Shown here piece after piece: positions 19,252-28,553 of a stretch of DNA of 64,000 nucleotides. Source of the stretch: Sulfurovum sp. (GTDB lineage Bacteria > Campylobacterota > Campylobacteria > Campylobacterales > Sulfurovaceae); contig NZ_WGDD01000001.1 of the NCBI RefSeq assembly GCF_015493435.1, positions 1 to 64,000 on the forward strand, in the 5' to 3' direction. The position numbers were made by a program, and so were the translations under genes. Under the pieces are notes generated by a model. That model was not told the DNA's origin. It was given only the letters and a program-made list of their open reading frames with translations, and did no database searches. How positions within the stretch are numbered: position 1 is the first letter of the stretch; each line of letters opens with the position of its first letter.

Positions 19252-20460
19252 ATGATCAATCCGTTACGCGGTATGAAAGACCTTATGTTTGAGGATTCCC
19301 AGCGTTTTGTACACATTATTACTACGGCCATTACCGTGGCAAAACGCTACGGTTACAGCTATATCGAAACACCCATCCTTGAAGAGACCGCACTTTTCAG
19401 GCGTTCCGTGGGAGACAGCTCTGACATTGTAAGCAAAGAAATGTACCAGTTCGAGGACAAAGGCGGCAACGATGTCTGTATGCGTCCGGAAGGGACTGCC
19501 GGTGTGGTCCGTGCTTTTGTTTCGGGCAAACTTGACCGTCAGCCGGCAAAACAGAAATTCTACTACTACGGACCGATGTTCCGTTACGAACGACCGCAGA
19601 AAGGACGATTGAGAGAATTTCACCAGTTCGGATGCGAAAGTTTCGGGGAAGCTTCTGTTTATGAAGATTTCACCATCATTACCATGGTCGGCCAAATCTT
19701 CAAAGCACTCGGTATCGGGTTTGAATTGAAGATCAATTCCCTGGGCTGTCCTGAATGTATGCCTCCCTATAAGCAGAATCTTGTCAGCTTCCTGACGGAT
19801 ATCAGTGAAGATCTCTGTGCAGACTGCAACCGGCGGATCGAAACCAACCCCATCCGTGTGCTTGACTGCAAAAATGAGCAATGCCAGTCTCTTTTGGCAC
19901 AATCGCCAAAACTCATAGATGAGCTCTGCGAAGCATGTGATACAGACTTCAAAAAACTCACTTCCCTGCTTGATGATGCAGGCATTGCCTATGAGGTCGA
20001 TACCAACCTGGTCAGGGGACTGGACTACTACAACAAGACCGCATTTGAATTCGTCAGCAACGAGATCGGTTCGCAGTCTGCCATTGCCGGCGGCGGGCGC
20101 TACGACAAACTGGTAGAGTACCTTGACGGGAAACCCACACCGGCTGTAGGTTTTGCCATAGGGGCAGAACGTATCATGGAACTGGTGCAAATGCCGGGAA
20201 GAGAACGCGAAGGCTACTATATGGGTGCCATGGTACCCGAAGCTGTTGAAAAGATCATTATGCTTGCCAACCGAAAACGAACCTCGGACAAAGTGACTGT
20301 TGAGTACAGTTCAAAAGGTTTCAAGAGCCATATGAAAGGGGTAGACAAAGCCCATGCGCGCTATGCTGTTCTCATCGGGGAAGACGAGCTTGCAAACAAT
20401 ACAGTGTGGATAAAAGATATGGAAAGCAAAGAAGAAAAAACTGTCGCCTATACTGTCTAG
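19252..20460 (+). CDS. hisS: Histidyl-tRNA synthetase
   Basis: Class II aminoacyl-tRNA synthetase, 402 aa. Visible: N-terminal INPLRGMKDLM, motif 2 FRYERPQKGRLREFHQFG, the histidine-specific LVRGLDYYNKTAFE, motif 3 GFAIGAERIMEL, and a C-terminal anticodon-binding domain. Monocistronic with its own -10 box. Confidence 0.97.
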   Translation: MINPLRGMKDLMFEDSQRFVHIITTAITVAKRYGYSYIETPILEETALFRRSVGDSSDIVSKEMYQFEDKGGNDVCMRPEGTAGVVRAFVSGKLDRQPAKQKFYYYGPMFRYERPQKGRLREFHQFGCESFGEASVYEDFTIITMVGQIFKALGIGFELKINSLGCPECMPPYKQNLVSFLTDISEDLCADCNRRIETNPIRVLDCKNEQCQSLLAQSPKLIDELCEACDTDFKKLTSLLDDAGIAYEVDTNLVRGLDYYNKTAFEFVSNEIGSQSAIAGGGRYDKLVEYLDGKPTPAVGFAIGAERIMELVQMPGREREGYYMGAMVPEAVEKIIMLANRKRTSDKVTVEYSSKGFKSHMKGVDKAHARYAVLIGEDELANNTVWIKDMESKEEKTVAYTV

Positions 20461-20543
20461 GCAGTACTGTACCGGCTAAACAGCGTGACAGTTACCGGAG
20501 TGCGGGCCCGGCAGGAGCATTTCCGGTCCCATATCGGGCATAT

Positions 20544-21122
20544 TTAGAAATTGAACATCATACCGGCATAAATAGAATCGCCGCGCGGTCCTTTGATCGT
20601 AGAGTGTTCATATTCCGTGATCAGTTTATAGTCTTCGTTTATCGCTATCTCCATACCGGCACCGACGACTGCTCCATGATCGGTATTTTTCTCATCAAGC
20701 TCATCAATATTCTCCCATTCATACTCATAACCTATTTTGGCAAAAAGACCGACTGTTTCGGTGGCTTCATAAACATACACAAAATCTATGGCCGAAGTAT
20801 AATATTGCACATCGAATGCTTCAGGCTCAAAACCTTCTTTTTTCGCAGTCATCGTATTCTTTGAGTAGGAGAAATCATACTCCAGGGCAAACCCCTTTCC
20901 AATACGGTAGCCAAAGTCAACACCAAAACCGTATCCGGTATCTCCGTTGCGGGTCTCCTCTTCTTCCGTTATTTCGTCACCCCGGATCAACAGTCCTTTT
21001 GCCACGATGTAAAAGTTTGATCCTTCTACCTCCGCCGGCTCCGCTTTTTCAATATCTCCGCCGGCATACAGTTGTGTCATCAGTTGTGCCGCAAGTGCAG
21101 CGGCGAGTAATTGTTTTTTCAT
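20544..21122 (-). CDS. Outer-membrane beta-barrel protein
   Basis: 192 aa with a signal peptide (residues 1-20, LMTQLYA-GGD) and alternating amphipathic strands ending in F (YAGMMFNF), typical of small 8-stranded OmpA/OmpW-like barrels. Function unknown; no OmpA peptidoglycan domain. Lies between hisS (convergent) and the Mla-type transport operon. Confidence 0.75.
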   Translation of the reverse strand: MKKQLLAAALAAQLMTQLYAGGDIEKAEPAEVEGSNFYIVAKGLLIRGDEITEEEETRNGDTGYGFGVDFGYRIGKGFALEYDFSYSKNTMTAKKEGFEPEAFDVQYYTSAIDFVYVYEATETVGLFAKIGYEYEWENIDELDEKNTDHGAVVGAGMEIAINEDYKLITEYEHSTIKGPRGDSIYAGMMFNF

Positions 21123-21176
21123 TCCTCATCCTTTTAAAAAATAATAAAGCAGCATTATAATCCGTTTAATTTAATC

Positions 21177-21755
21177 TTACTTGAGCCACCGGACAAGATC
21201 GCGGCTCAGCTTGACCATGATCCGGTTCGTCGCTTCTGCATAGCCTTTTGCATCGATTGTGGGAGTATTTTCTCTGTAACTGAATCTTTTTACCTTCAGG
21301 AGTTTCCCTGTCTCTGCATTTGTCAGCGTGAACTGTATGGAAACTACCGCATAGGAAGCCTTGCCTCTTACATGATGCGAAAAATCAAAAATGGTACTCT
21401 CAAGCCGAAGGTTCTCTTCTATATTTGAAGTGTACGGTACCACCACTTTAAAAAGCCTGCTTTGCGAAAGTATCTGTATCATACTGCCCTGCAGCAGTCT
21501 GCCTATGTTGTTAGACCAGCGTGAATTCAGGTATTCGCCACTGTCAGACAGTGAATAGGAATAAAGCATCCCGTCCGTCAACTTTTCCCCCAGTCCGACA
21601 GGATAGGAGACTTTCAGTATTTTGTTTCTGTACTCTCCCCCCGAAACAGGTGATACATGAGGAATCAGCAAACTGTATACCTTCATCACCGGTGCTTCTT
21701 TAAAGCTGCATCCGCTCAGCAGAAAAAAACTCAACACAAGCATAATATATCTCAT
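21177..21755 (-). CDS. ABC-type transport auxiliary lipoprotein
   Basis: 192 aa with lipobox LSGC (Cys16). It resembles the ABC-transport auxiliary lipoprotein family (PqiC/YmbA type) that accompanies MCE systems. Its ATG overlaps the stop of the MCE gene by 4 bp, placing it as last gene of a four-gene lipid-transport operon; it probably sits at the inner face of the outer membrane, as known for that family. Confidence 0.78.
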   Translation of the reverse strand: MRYIMLVLSFFLLSGCSFKEAPVMKVYSLLIPHVSPVSGGEYRNKILKVSYPVGLGEKLTDGMLYSYSLSDSGEYLNSRWSNNIGRLLQGSMIQILSQSRLFKVVVPYTSNIEENLRLESTIFDFSHHVRGKASYAVVSIQFTLTNAETGKLLKVKRFSYRENTPTIDAKGYAEATNRIMVKLSRDLVRWLK

Positions 21756-22663
21756 TCTCCCGGCCCCCTTCTTCTTTTTCTCGAATTGAACAGCAGGCTG
21801 CTCGGATTGTTCTGCAGTTCTCTTGTCAGATCGGTCAGCTGTTCTGTTAAAATACCGATATCAACCAGCATCGGCTGAAACGTTTCTTTGATATTGTAGT
21901 CACCGCGGTTGAGACTCTTTTCCGCCTTCAGGGTCAAACGGTTGAAATTGACGGTGGCTTTCTGCAATGATTTGAGTACGGGAACGGTATTGTCTGTAAT
22001 GCGTGTAAAATCAGAACTGACCGTATGCACATCCTGGTTGAGTTTCACCACTGCTTTTTTATAGACATCGATAGTACGGTTGAAGTCATCCAGTGTATGG
22101 ACTGCTTTAGCGGTGAACGCATCGGTATGGTCAAGAATGCGGCTGAAAGCCCTGATATTCTTTTCACTCATCAGTTTTTCCGCTTTTTGCATAATATTCT
22201 CCAGGTTCTCCGCTATTGTACCCACCCCTTTTTTTGTTTTGTTAAACCACGAGGGGGCTGTTGGAATAACCGGGATTTGACCTTTTTTTGCCGTCAGAAG
22301 AGGCGATGCATTCGTCCCGCCTGAAATCTCTATGGCAAGCAGTCCGGTGATACCGAGCATTTCCGTATGCGCGACCATGTCTTTTTTAATGGGTACATCA
22401 CTGCGTATTTTCAGAAAAACATCGATACGTTCTATATTTTTGGGATCGATGTGTATGTCACTGACCCGCCCGACATTCACACCATGCAGTCTGACCGTTG
22501 AATCTTTCGACAGTCCGGATACAGATTCGGTCATAGACAGTTTATACATTTTGTACTGGTCCTGCATGCCGTATTTGGCAAGCCATAAGGTAAAAGCCAC
22601 AAGCCCTACCCCAAAAAGCAATACAAAAATACCGACGATCGTATAATTGACTTTACTATACAT
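21752..22663 (-). CDS. mlaD: MCE-family lipid transport protein (MlaD-like)
   Basis: 303 aa: one N-terminal membrane helix (IVGIFVLLFGVGLVAFTLWLA), one MCE domain (about 38-115, VSGLSKDSTVRLHGVNVGRVSDI), and a long, probably helical C-terminal region. The MCE ring handles phospholipids between inner and outer membranes. It overlaps the ATPase gene upstream by 8 bp and the lipoprotein gene downstream by 4 bp. Confidence 0.88.
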   Translation of the reverse strand: MYSKVNYTIVGIFVLLFGVGLVAFTLWLAKYGMQDQYKMYKLSMTESVSGLSKDSTVRLHGVNVGRVSDIHIDPKNIERIDVFLKIRSDVPIKKDMVAHTEMLGITGLLAIEISGGTNASPLLTAKKGQIPVIPTAPSWFNKTKKGVGTIAENLENIMQKAEKLMSEKNIRAFSRILDHTDAFTAKAVHTLDDFNRTIDVYKKAVVKLNQDVHTVSSDFTRITDNTVPVLKSLQKATVNFNRLTLKAEKSLNRGDYNIKETFQPMLVDIGILTEQLTDLTRELQNNPSSLLFNSRKRRRGPGE

Positions 22664-23447
22664 TTTCTACCTTACTCAACTTGTCCACATACTTCTCTTT
22701 CGTGTAGTCATTTTTAAAAAACGCTTCGACAAAAGGATGTTGTGATTGTAACACATTTTTCAAAGAACCCTCTGCTACCACACGTTTGTCTGCCAGAACA
22801 GCCATCCTGTCCACGATGTTGAAAATACTGTCCAGATCATGTGTGATCATAACAACCGTAATGCCGAGCATATCGCGAAGCTCTACAATAAGTGCATCAA
22901 AATTGCGTGCACCCACCGGGTCCAGGCCGGAAGTCGGTTCGTCGAGAAAAAGCAGCTTGGGCTCCATGGCAAGGGCCCGAGCCAGTGCCGCTCTTTTAAT
23001 CATTCCGCCGCTCAGTTCGGAAGGGTAGAGGCTGCCCACATGGGCATCCAGTCCCACCATACCGATCTTGGAACGTACCAGCTGGTCACGCATTTCCTGA
23101 CTGATATCGGTATATTCTTTGAGCTGCACTTCAATATTTTCCGCAATGGTCATGGAGGAGAAAAGTGCACCGAACTGAAAAAGCACTCCCCACTCTTGTC
23201 TCAGCTGCTGTGCCTCTTGAAAAGTAATGCGGCCGAGATCTTTGCCCAGCACGACAATGTCACCGCTGTTGGGTTCCTGAAGCATGATCATCTCTTTCAT
23301 CAAAACCGATTTCCCCGCCCCGCTCTCTCCGAGAATGCCATAGATCTCATTCTCTCTGATCGTCAGGGAAACACCGTCATGAACCGTACGCTCACCGAAA
23401 CGGGTCACAATATCTTTGGCTTCTATAACGACTTTGTCAGGCATCAC
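22656..23447 (-). CDS. mlaF: Lipid transport ABC ATPase (MlaF-like)
   Basis: 263 aa ABC ATPase. Walker A GESGAGKSV (about 38-46), signature LSGGMIKRAALARALA, Walker B LLFLDEPTSGLDP, H-loop MITHDLD. Energises the MCE transporter; overlaps the permease gene by 4 bp and mlaD by 8 bp. Confidence 0.92.
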   Translation of the reverse strand: MMPDKVVIEAKDIVTRFGERTVHDGVSLTIRENEIYGILGESGAGKSVLMKEMIMLQEPNSGDIVVLGKDLGRITFQEAQQLRQEWGVLFQFGALFSSMTIAENIEVQLKEYTDISQEMRDQLVRSKIGMVGLDAHVGSLYPSELSGGMIKRAALARALAMEPKLLFLDEPTSGLDPVGARNFDALIVELRDMLGITVVMITHDLDSIFNIVDRMAVLADKRVVAEGSLKNVLQSQHPFVEAFFKNDYTKEKYVDKLSKVENV

Positions 23448-24547
23448 AGGTTAAGCTCCGTATAGATCACAGAGAAGAGTGCATCAAACGCAATGACCAA
23501 AAAAATGGAGTTGACGACACTCGCCGTGGTATGCAGTCCGAGACTCTCTGTATTGTCCGACACCTGAAAGCCCCTGAAACAGCCCACCGCCGCGATCACA
23601 AAAGCAAAAACAGGCCCTTTGATCATGCCCAGAATGTAATGTTTGACCTCCACAACTTCATGCAGTCTGTCCACAAACTGGGAAAAAGTAATATTCAGCT
23701 GCATATCTGACGCAACCATCCCGCCGAAAATACCCATAATATCAGAAAAAAAGATCAGCAGCGGCAGAGAGATGATCAGGGCAAACACCCGCGGCAGCAC
23801 CAGAAAACTGTAAGGATCAAAGCCCATCGTGCGCATGGCTGAAATTTCTTCCGTGATCTTCATGGCCCCGATCTCGGCCGTATAGGCTGAACCGCTCCGC
23901 CCGGCAATGACAATAGCCGTGATCATCGGGCCGAGTTCCCGCACAATGGAAATACCCACTGTATCGACAATATAGATATCGGCACCGAATTTTGCCAGTT
24001 CGACCGCTCCCTGGTAGGCGATGACCATTCCCACGAGAAAAGAGGTCAGACCAATGATCAGGAGTGCATTGAATCCCGAGTGGTGTATGTGGTAGGTCAT
24101 CTCTTTTAAACGCATGGTGCCAGGATGGATAAGGGCATGAAAAACAGCCGAAAAGAGCTGCCCCAGAAAGGCGACAAAATCTTTGATGTCTTTCAACCCT
24201 TCTACCGCACTCTTCCCTATGTCCCTGACAAAACTTGACTTTCGCGGCGGCACAGAAGCGACGGTATGTCCCATCAGCAGGTCATACATTTCTTTCTGGC
24301 TTTGCGTGTAGCCTTTGGGTTCCACTTTCGTTTTCTTTTGAAAATGTTCAAAATATTCGATAAAAAGCAAAACGCCTGCACTGTCAAATTCGTCCACACC
24401 GGAAAGATCCCAGACGATCCTGCGATCCAGAGGAACACGGCGCAGCACTGGTTCGATCTTTTGTACGGTAGAGAGTGTCCACTCTCCTGACGAAACGAGC
24501 GTCACCTGCTGCTGGTCTTCTTTGATAGACAAAAACTCCCTCTTCAT
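23444..24547 (-). CDS. mlaE: MlaE-like permease with fused N-terminal STAS domain
   Basis: 367 aa. Residues about 1-95 form a STAS-like domain (VWDLSGVDEFDSAGVLLFIEYF) and residues 110-367 a MlaE permease with several membrane segments (LIIGLTSFLVGMVIAYQGA, ELGPMITAIVIAGRSGSAYTAEIG). In E. coli the STAS protein MlaB is separate; here both functions are in one chain. First gene of the four-gene operon. Its start is about 130 bp from the divergent speA. Confidence 0.9.
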   Translation of the reverse strand: MKREFLSIKEDQQQVTLVSSGEWTLSTVQKIEPVLRRVPLDRRIVWDLSGVDEFDSAGVLLFIEYFEHFQKKTKVEPKGYTQSQKEMYDLLMGHTVASVPPRKSSFVRDIGKSAVEGLKDIKDFVAFLGQLFSAVFHALIHPGTMRLKEMTYHIHHSGFNALLIIGLTSFLVGMVIAYQGAVELAKFGADIYIVDTVGISIVRELGPMITAIVIAGRSGSAYTAEIGAMKITEEISAMRTMGFDPYSFLVLPRVFALIISLPLLIFFSDIMGIFGGMVASDMQLNITFSQFVDRLHEVVEVKHYILGMIKGPVFAFVIAAVGCFRGFQVSDNTESLGLHTTASVVNSIFLVIAFDALFSVIYTELNL

Positions 24548-24582
24548 CCCTCTATTATAGGTAAGATTAGATTAAGTTTTGC

Positions 24583-24588
24583 TATAAT
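24583..24588 (+). promoter_or_regulatory. Predicted -10 box of speA
   Basis: TATAAT preceded by TTTTGC, about 90 bp upstream of the speA start. Confidence 0.5.
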
Positions 24589-24678
24589 CCGTGTAATTTT
24601 CCAATTCAGCCGGGATGATACTTTGCGGAAGAGCTATACTCTCTATTGCATCAGCCGGGTTCAATACAGAGGTATGTC

Positions 24679-26544
24679 ATGAAACAGTTTGGTTTGGATA
24701 TCTGGGCAGATGATAATTTTTTCATCAACAACGATACGGTCAATGTCAACTACGGCAGCCGGCCTTCTCTGCTTCAAATCACACAGGAGATCCGGGAGAG
24801 AGGCTACAAAGGCCCTCTGCTGCTGCGTTTTCCCCACCTCATCAGCAAACAGATCCATACCCTCTTTGACACGTTCACACAAGCCAAAAAAGCATTTGGT
24901 TACCGGGGAAATTTTCATGCCGTTTTTCCGCTTAAAGTCAACCAGTTCCCCAACTTTATCCACGCTCTTATCGATGTTTCCCGGGACTATCATTACGGTC
25001 TCGAAGCAGGAAGCAAGGCCGAGCTTATCCTCGCCATAAGCAAAACCCCTCCCGGTGCTCCTATTACGGTCAACGGCTTCAAGGACAAAGAGATGATATC
25101 CCTCTGTTTCATTGCGGCAAAAACAGGACACAATATTACCGTGACCATCGAAGGCCTCGGCGAACTCGAAACGATCATTCAGGTGGACAGAGAATTCAAT
25201 TCTGACCAGGAACGCTCCGTTGCACCCAAGATAGGCATGCGCGTACGTCTTCACAGTGCCGGTACGGGTACCTGGGCAAAAAGCGGCGGCTACAGTTCCA
25301 AATTCGGACTGACGTCCACTGAACTGCTTGAAGCCTATGAAATGCTCACACAGAATGCACTGCTTGACCGTCTCTGGATGATCCACTTCCATATCGGTTC
25401 TCAGATGGGCGACATTGCCCCTCTGAAAAAAGCGCTCAGGGAAGCAGGCAATATTTATGCCGAACTGAAGAAACGGGGTGCGGACAGCCTTGGTGCCATC
25501 AATATAGGCGGCGGACTGGCAGTAGAATATTCCCAGCACGACAGCAGTATGGAACGAAATTATTCTCTCAGGGAATTTGCCAATGACGTGGTGTACCTGA
25601 TGCAGGAGATCTCCAGGAGCAAAGGTGTTGCAGAACCGGATATTTTTACCGAATCCGGCCGATATATCGCGGCATCCCATTCTGTACTAATCGCTCCCGT
25701 ACTGGAACTTTTTTCGCAGGAGTACCACCAAAAAGCGCTGCGCCTCAAAGCAGAGAATCCGCCGCTTATCCAGGAACTTTATGACCTTCTCCATACCATC
25801 AGCCGGAAAAATGCACGGGAGTATCTGCATGATGCCCTTGACCACATGGAGTCGCTGCTGACACTCTTCGATCTGGGTTATATTGACCTTGAAGACCGTT
25901 CCAATACTGAAATTCTGGTCAATCTGATCGTCAAAAAAGCGATCTCCCTGCTGAAGAATGAAGGTTCGGACGAACTCAAACGCCTTCAGGACCGTATTCA
26001 GGAGCGTTATCTCGTCAATTTTTCCCTCTTTCAGTCCCTGCCCGACTTTTGGGGACTGGCACAGCAGTTTCCGGTCATGCCCCTGGACAGACTCGATGAA
26101 AAACCAAGCAATCCGGCCAGTATTTGGGACATTACCTGCGACAGTGACGGAGAAATGGCTTTCAGCCGTGACCTGCCTCTCTACCTTCATGACATTGATG
26201 TGGGCAAAGAAGAGTATTTTCTTGCTTTCTTTCTTACCGGTGCCTACCAGGAAGTGCTGGGTATGCAGCACAACCTTTTCACACATCCCACCGAATGTGT
26301 CATCCGATTTAAAGAGGACGGCACATACAGCATCGGCAGCCTGATCGAAGCACAAAACCTCATGGATGTTCTGGATGATCTCGACTATGATACTGCGCTC
26401 ATCGACAAGACACTCAAACAGCAGATAGAGGAATCTCTCTTCATTTCCAAAGAGGAAAAAGAGGAACTTTTGGGAAAACTTTATCTTTATTTAAGTGAAA
26501 ACAGTTATCTTAAGACCATTCAGGCCATAAGTGAAAACAATTAA
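24679..26544 (+). CDS. speA: Biosynthetic arginine decarboxylase
   Basis: PLP-dependent decarboxylase, 621 aa, turning arginine into agmatine for polyamine synthesis. I choose ATG 24679 (AGAGG six bases upstream) over the ORF-track TTG at 24646. Visible: PLP lysine in FPLKVNQFP (about residue 95), HIGSQMGDI and GGGLAVEYSQ in the barrel, and ESGRYIAASH. A carboxynorspermidine dehydrogenase occurs at 32.2 kb, so the Campylobacterota-type alternative spermidine route is likely. Confidence 0.94.
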   Translation: MKQFGLDIWADDNFFINNDTVNVNYGSRPSLLQITQEIRERGYKGPLLLRFPHLISKQIHTLFDTFTQAKKAFGYRGNFHAVFPLKVNQFPNFIHALIDVSRDYHYGLEAGSKAELILAISKTPPGAPITVNGFKDKEMISLCFIAAKTGHNITVTIEGLGELETIIQVDREFNSDQERSVAPKIGMRVRLHSAGTGTWAKSGGYSSKFGLTSTELLEAYEMLTQNALLDRLWMIHFHIGSQMGDIAPLKKALREAGNIYAELKKRGADSLGAINIGGGLAVEYSQHDSSMERNYSLREFANDVVYLMQEISRSKGVAEPDIFTESGRYIAASHSVLIAPVLELFSQEYHQKALRLKAENPPLIQELYDLLHTISRKNAREYLHDALDHMESLLTLFDLGYIDLEDRSNTEILVNLIVKKAISLLKNEGSDELKRLQDRIQERYLVNFSLFQSLPDFWGLAQQFPVMPLDRLDEKPSNPASIWDITCDSDGEMAFSRDLPLYLHDIDVGKEEYFLAFFLTGAYQEVLGMQHNLFTHPTECVIRFKEDGTYSIGSLIEAQNLMDVLDDLDYDTALIDKTLKQQIEESLFISKEEKEELLGKLYLYLSENSYLKTIQAISENN

Positions 26545-26553
26545 GGATATAAT

Positions 26554-27255
26554 GTGAACCTATTCAGTCTTATCAAAGAGGACTTTCTCAATGTCAAGAG
26601 GAACGACCCTGCCCTGCATTCAACCTTTGAACTCTTTTTCAACTACCCGGGTCTCTGGGCACTCTTTTTTTACCGTTTCGCACATGCCCTCTACCAGACA
26701 GGTCTGCGCTTTCTTCCGCGTTTTATTTCTGCGATCGGACTTTTTCTGACCACCATAGACATTCATCCCGCTGCGGTGCTGGGCAGAAGGGTTTTCATTG
26801 ACCATGGGGTCGGTGTGGTCATCGGTGAAACAACGATCATAGGCAACGATGTCATCATTTACCAGCAGGTGACACTCGGCGGTGTCAGTACCAGCAAAGG
26901 AAAACGCCACCCGACGCTTGAAAACAATGTCGTCATCGGGGCAGGGTCCAAAATCCTGGGGAACATCACCATCGGAGCCAACTCCAAAGTCGGAGCCAAC
27001 TCTGTTGTCGTCAAAGATGTCCCTGCCGACTCGACAGCCATCGGTATTCCTGCCCGTGTCCTGAAAAGAGGGTATGACAAAACACCGCTGAGCCACAACA
27101 AGATCCCCGATGTCAACAAAGAGATTTTCGAATATCTGCTCAAGCGTATCGAAGTACTCGAAGATGCCCTGCCGAAGACAAAACAGAAAAACATCAAAGA
27201 GAGAGATCACCAGCTTGAAGAGCTCTATGACAACTTCATTCACAGTATGGAGTAG
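26554..27255 (+). CDS. cysE: Serine O-acetyltransferase
   Basis: First step of cysteine synthesis (serine + acetyl-CoA to O-acetylserine); 233 aa, GTG start nine bases after the speA stop. Visible: N-terminal helical part and left-handed beta-helix hexapeptide repeats ([33 protein letters not shown]...), then a predicted C-terminal coiled tail. Compact spacing suggests co-transcription with speA. Confidence 0.93.
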   Translation: MNLFSLIKEDFLNVKRNDPALHSTFELFFNYPGLWALFFYRFAHALYQTGLRFLPRFISAIGLFLTTIDIHPAAVLGRRVFIDHGVGVVIGETTIIGNDVIIYQQVTLGGVSTSKGKRHPTLENNVVIGAGSKILGNITIGANSKVGANSVVVKDVPADSTAIGIPARVLKRGYDKTPLSHNKIPDVNKEIFEYLLKRIEVLEDALPKTKQKNIKERDHQLEELYDNFIHSME

Positions 27256-27284
27256 CAGATAACACTTTCTAAACCACTTTTGGA

Positions 27285-27290
27285 TATAAT
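27285..27290 (+). promoter_or_regulatory. Predicted -10 box of aspartate aminotransferase gene
   Basis: TATAAT 27 bp before the ATG, with AGAGGG as ribosome-binding site. Confidence 0.5.
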
Positions 27291-27317
27291 AATTAAATTT
27301 TATTCAGAGGGTTTTTT

Positions 27318-28484
27318 ATGTTATCAGACCGTATACAGACACTTTCATCATCACTCACCATTGCTATTTCCTCCTTGGCCAGGGACCTCAAGGCACAAGG
27401 AAAAGACATTCTCAGTTTTTCTGCGGGAGAGCCGGACTTCGGTACCCCCAGACGCATCAAAGACGAAGCGATCAAAGCGATCAACGAAGGATTTACCCAG
27501 TATACCGCCGTACCCGGTATTCCCGAACTCCTTGAAGCGATAGCCGGCAAACTCAAAAGAGACAACGGGCTTGTGTACGAGCCTTCGGACATTATTGTCA
27601 GCAACGGGGCGAAACACTCCCTCTTCAATCTCTGCCAGGCACTCATCAACGAAGGCGATGAAGTGATCATTCCTGCTCCCTACTGGGTCACTTATCCTGA
27701 ACAGGTCAAATACTCCCAGGGCACGCCTGTCATCATCGAGACTGACGAAATGAACAATTTCAAGATCACAGCCAAGCAGTTGAAGGCAGCCATCACACCC
27801 AAAACCAAAATGCTTATACTCACTACCCCCTCCAACCCGACAGGTTCCGTCTATACCAGGGCAGAGCTTGAATCCATAGGAGAGGTCCTCAAAGGAACAG
27901 AGATCATCATTGCAAGTGACGAAATGTATGAAAAGCTCGTTTACGGTGCCGAATTCACTGCTACGGCAAGCATCTCCGAAGATATGTTCCGCAGAACAGT
28001 TACCATTAACGGACTGAGCAAATCTGTTGCGATGACAGGATGGCGTTTCGGCTACCTGGCTTCACCGAACAAAGAATTGATCTCAGTGATGAACAAACTG
28101 CAGAGCCAGAGTACGTCCAATATCAATTCCATTACCCAAAAGGCGGCTATTCCTGCGCTTGACGGAGAAGTCGACGATGAGATAGAGATGATGAGACAGG
28201 CATTTGAAGCCAGAGCCAAAGAGGCGGCAGAGCTCATGAATGAAATCGAGGGACTGAGTGTTCTCAGGCCCGAAGGTGCTTTTTATCTTTTTGTCAACAT
28301 CAAAGATATCAGCAATGATTCTATCACTTTCTGCAAAGAACTGCTTCAGGAAGTGGGTGTAGCCGTAGTTCCCGGCTTAGGGTTCGGGTCGGAAGGATAT
28401 TTCAGATTTTCCTTTGCAACCGATATTTCAACCATCAGAGAAGGTATCCGGCGGATCGACAAATACGTCAAAAGCAAGCGATAG
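27318..28484 (+). CDS. aspC: Aspartate aminotransferase (class I/II)
   Basis: PLP aminotransferase of fold type I, 388 aa. Visible: FSAGEPDFGTP, TTPSNPTGSVY, SDEMYEKLVY, and PLP lysine K235 in NGLSKSVAMTGWRFGY; C-terminal Arg in RFSFATD. Aspartate/oxaloacetate is the likely pair, but close paralogues also act on prephenate or aromatic acids. Confidence 0.9.
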   Translation: MLSDRIQTLSSSLTIAISSLARDLKAQGKDILSFSAGEPDFGTPRRIKDEAIKAINEGFTQYTAVPGIPELLEAIAGKLKRDNGLVYEPSDIIVSNGAKHSLFNLCQALINEGDEVIIPAPYWVTYPEQVKYSQGTPVIIETDEMNNFKITAKQLKAAITPKTKMLILTTPSNPTGSVYTRAELESIGEVLKGTEIIIASDEMYEKLVYGAEFTATASISEDMFRRTVTINGLSKSVAMTGWRFGYLASPNKELISVMNKLQSQSTSNINSITQKAAIPALDGEVDDEIEMMRQAFEARAKEAAELMNEIEGLSVLRPEGAFYLFVNIKDISNDSITFCKELLQEVGVAVVPGLGFGSEGYFRFSFATDISTIREGIRRIDKYVKSKR

Positions 28485-28553
28485 GTCTTTTTGACTTCAG
28501 GGGAGGCAGCTTCGCTGTCATCCTCGCTTTTTCAGCGGCAAAGGGCTTTTTCC

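Noticed and set aside
24661-25680. 339-aa minus-strand ORF opposite speA
   Set aside because: Shadow of speA; no domain recognisable.
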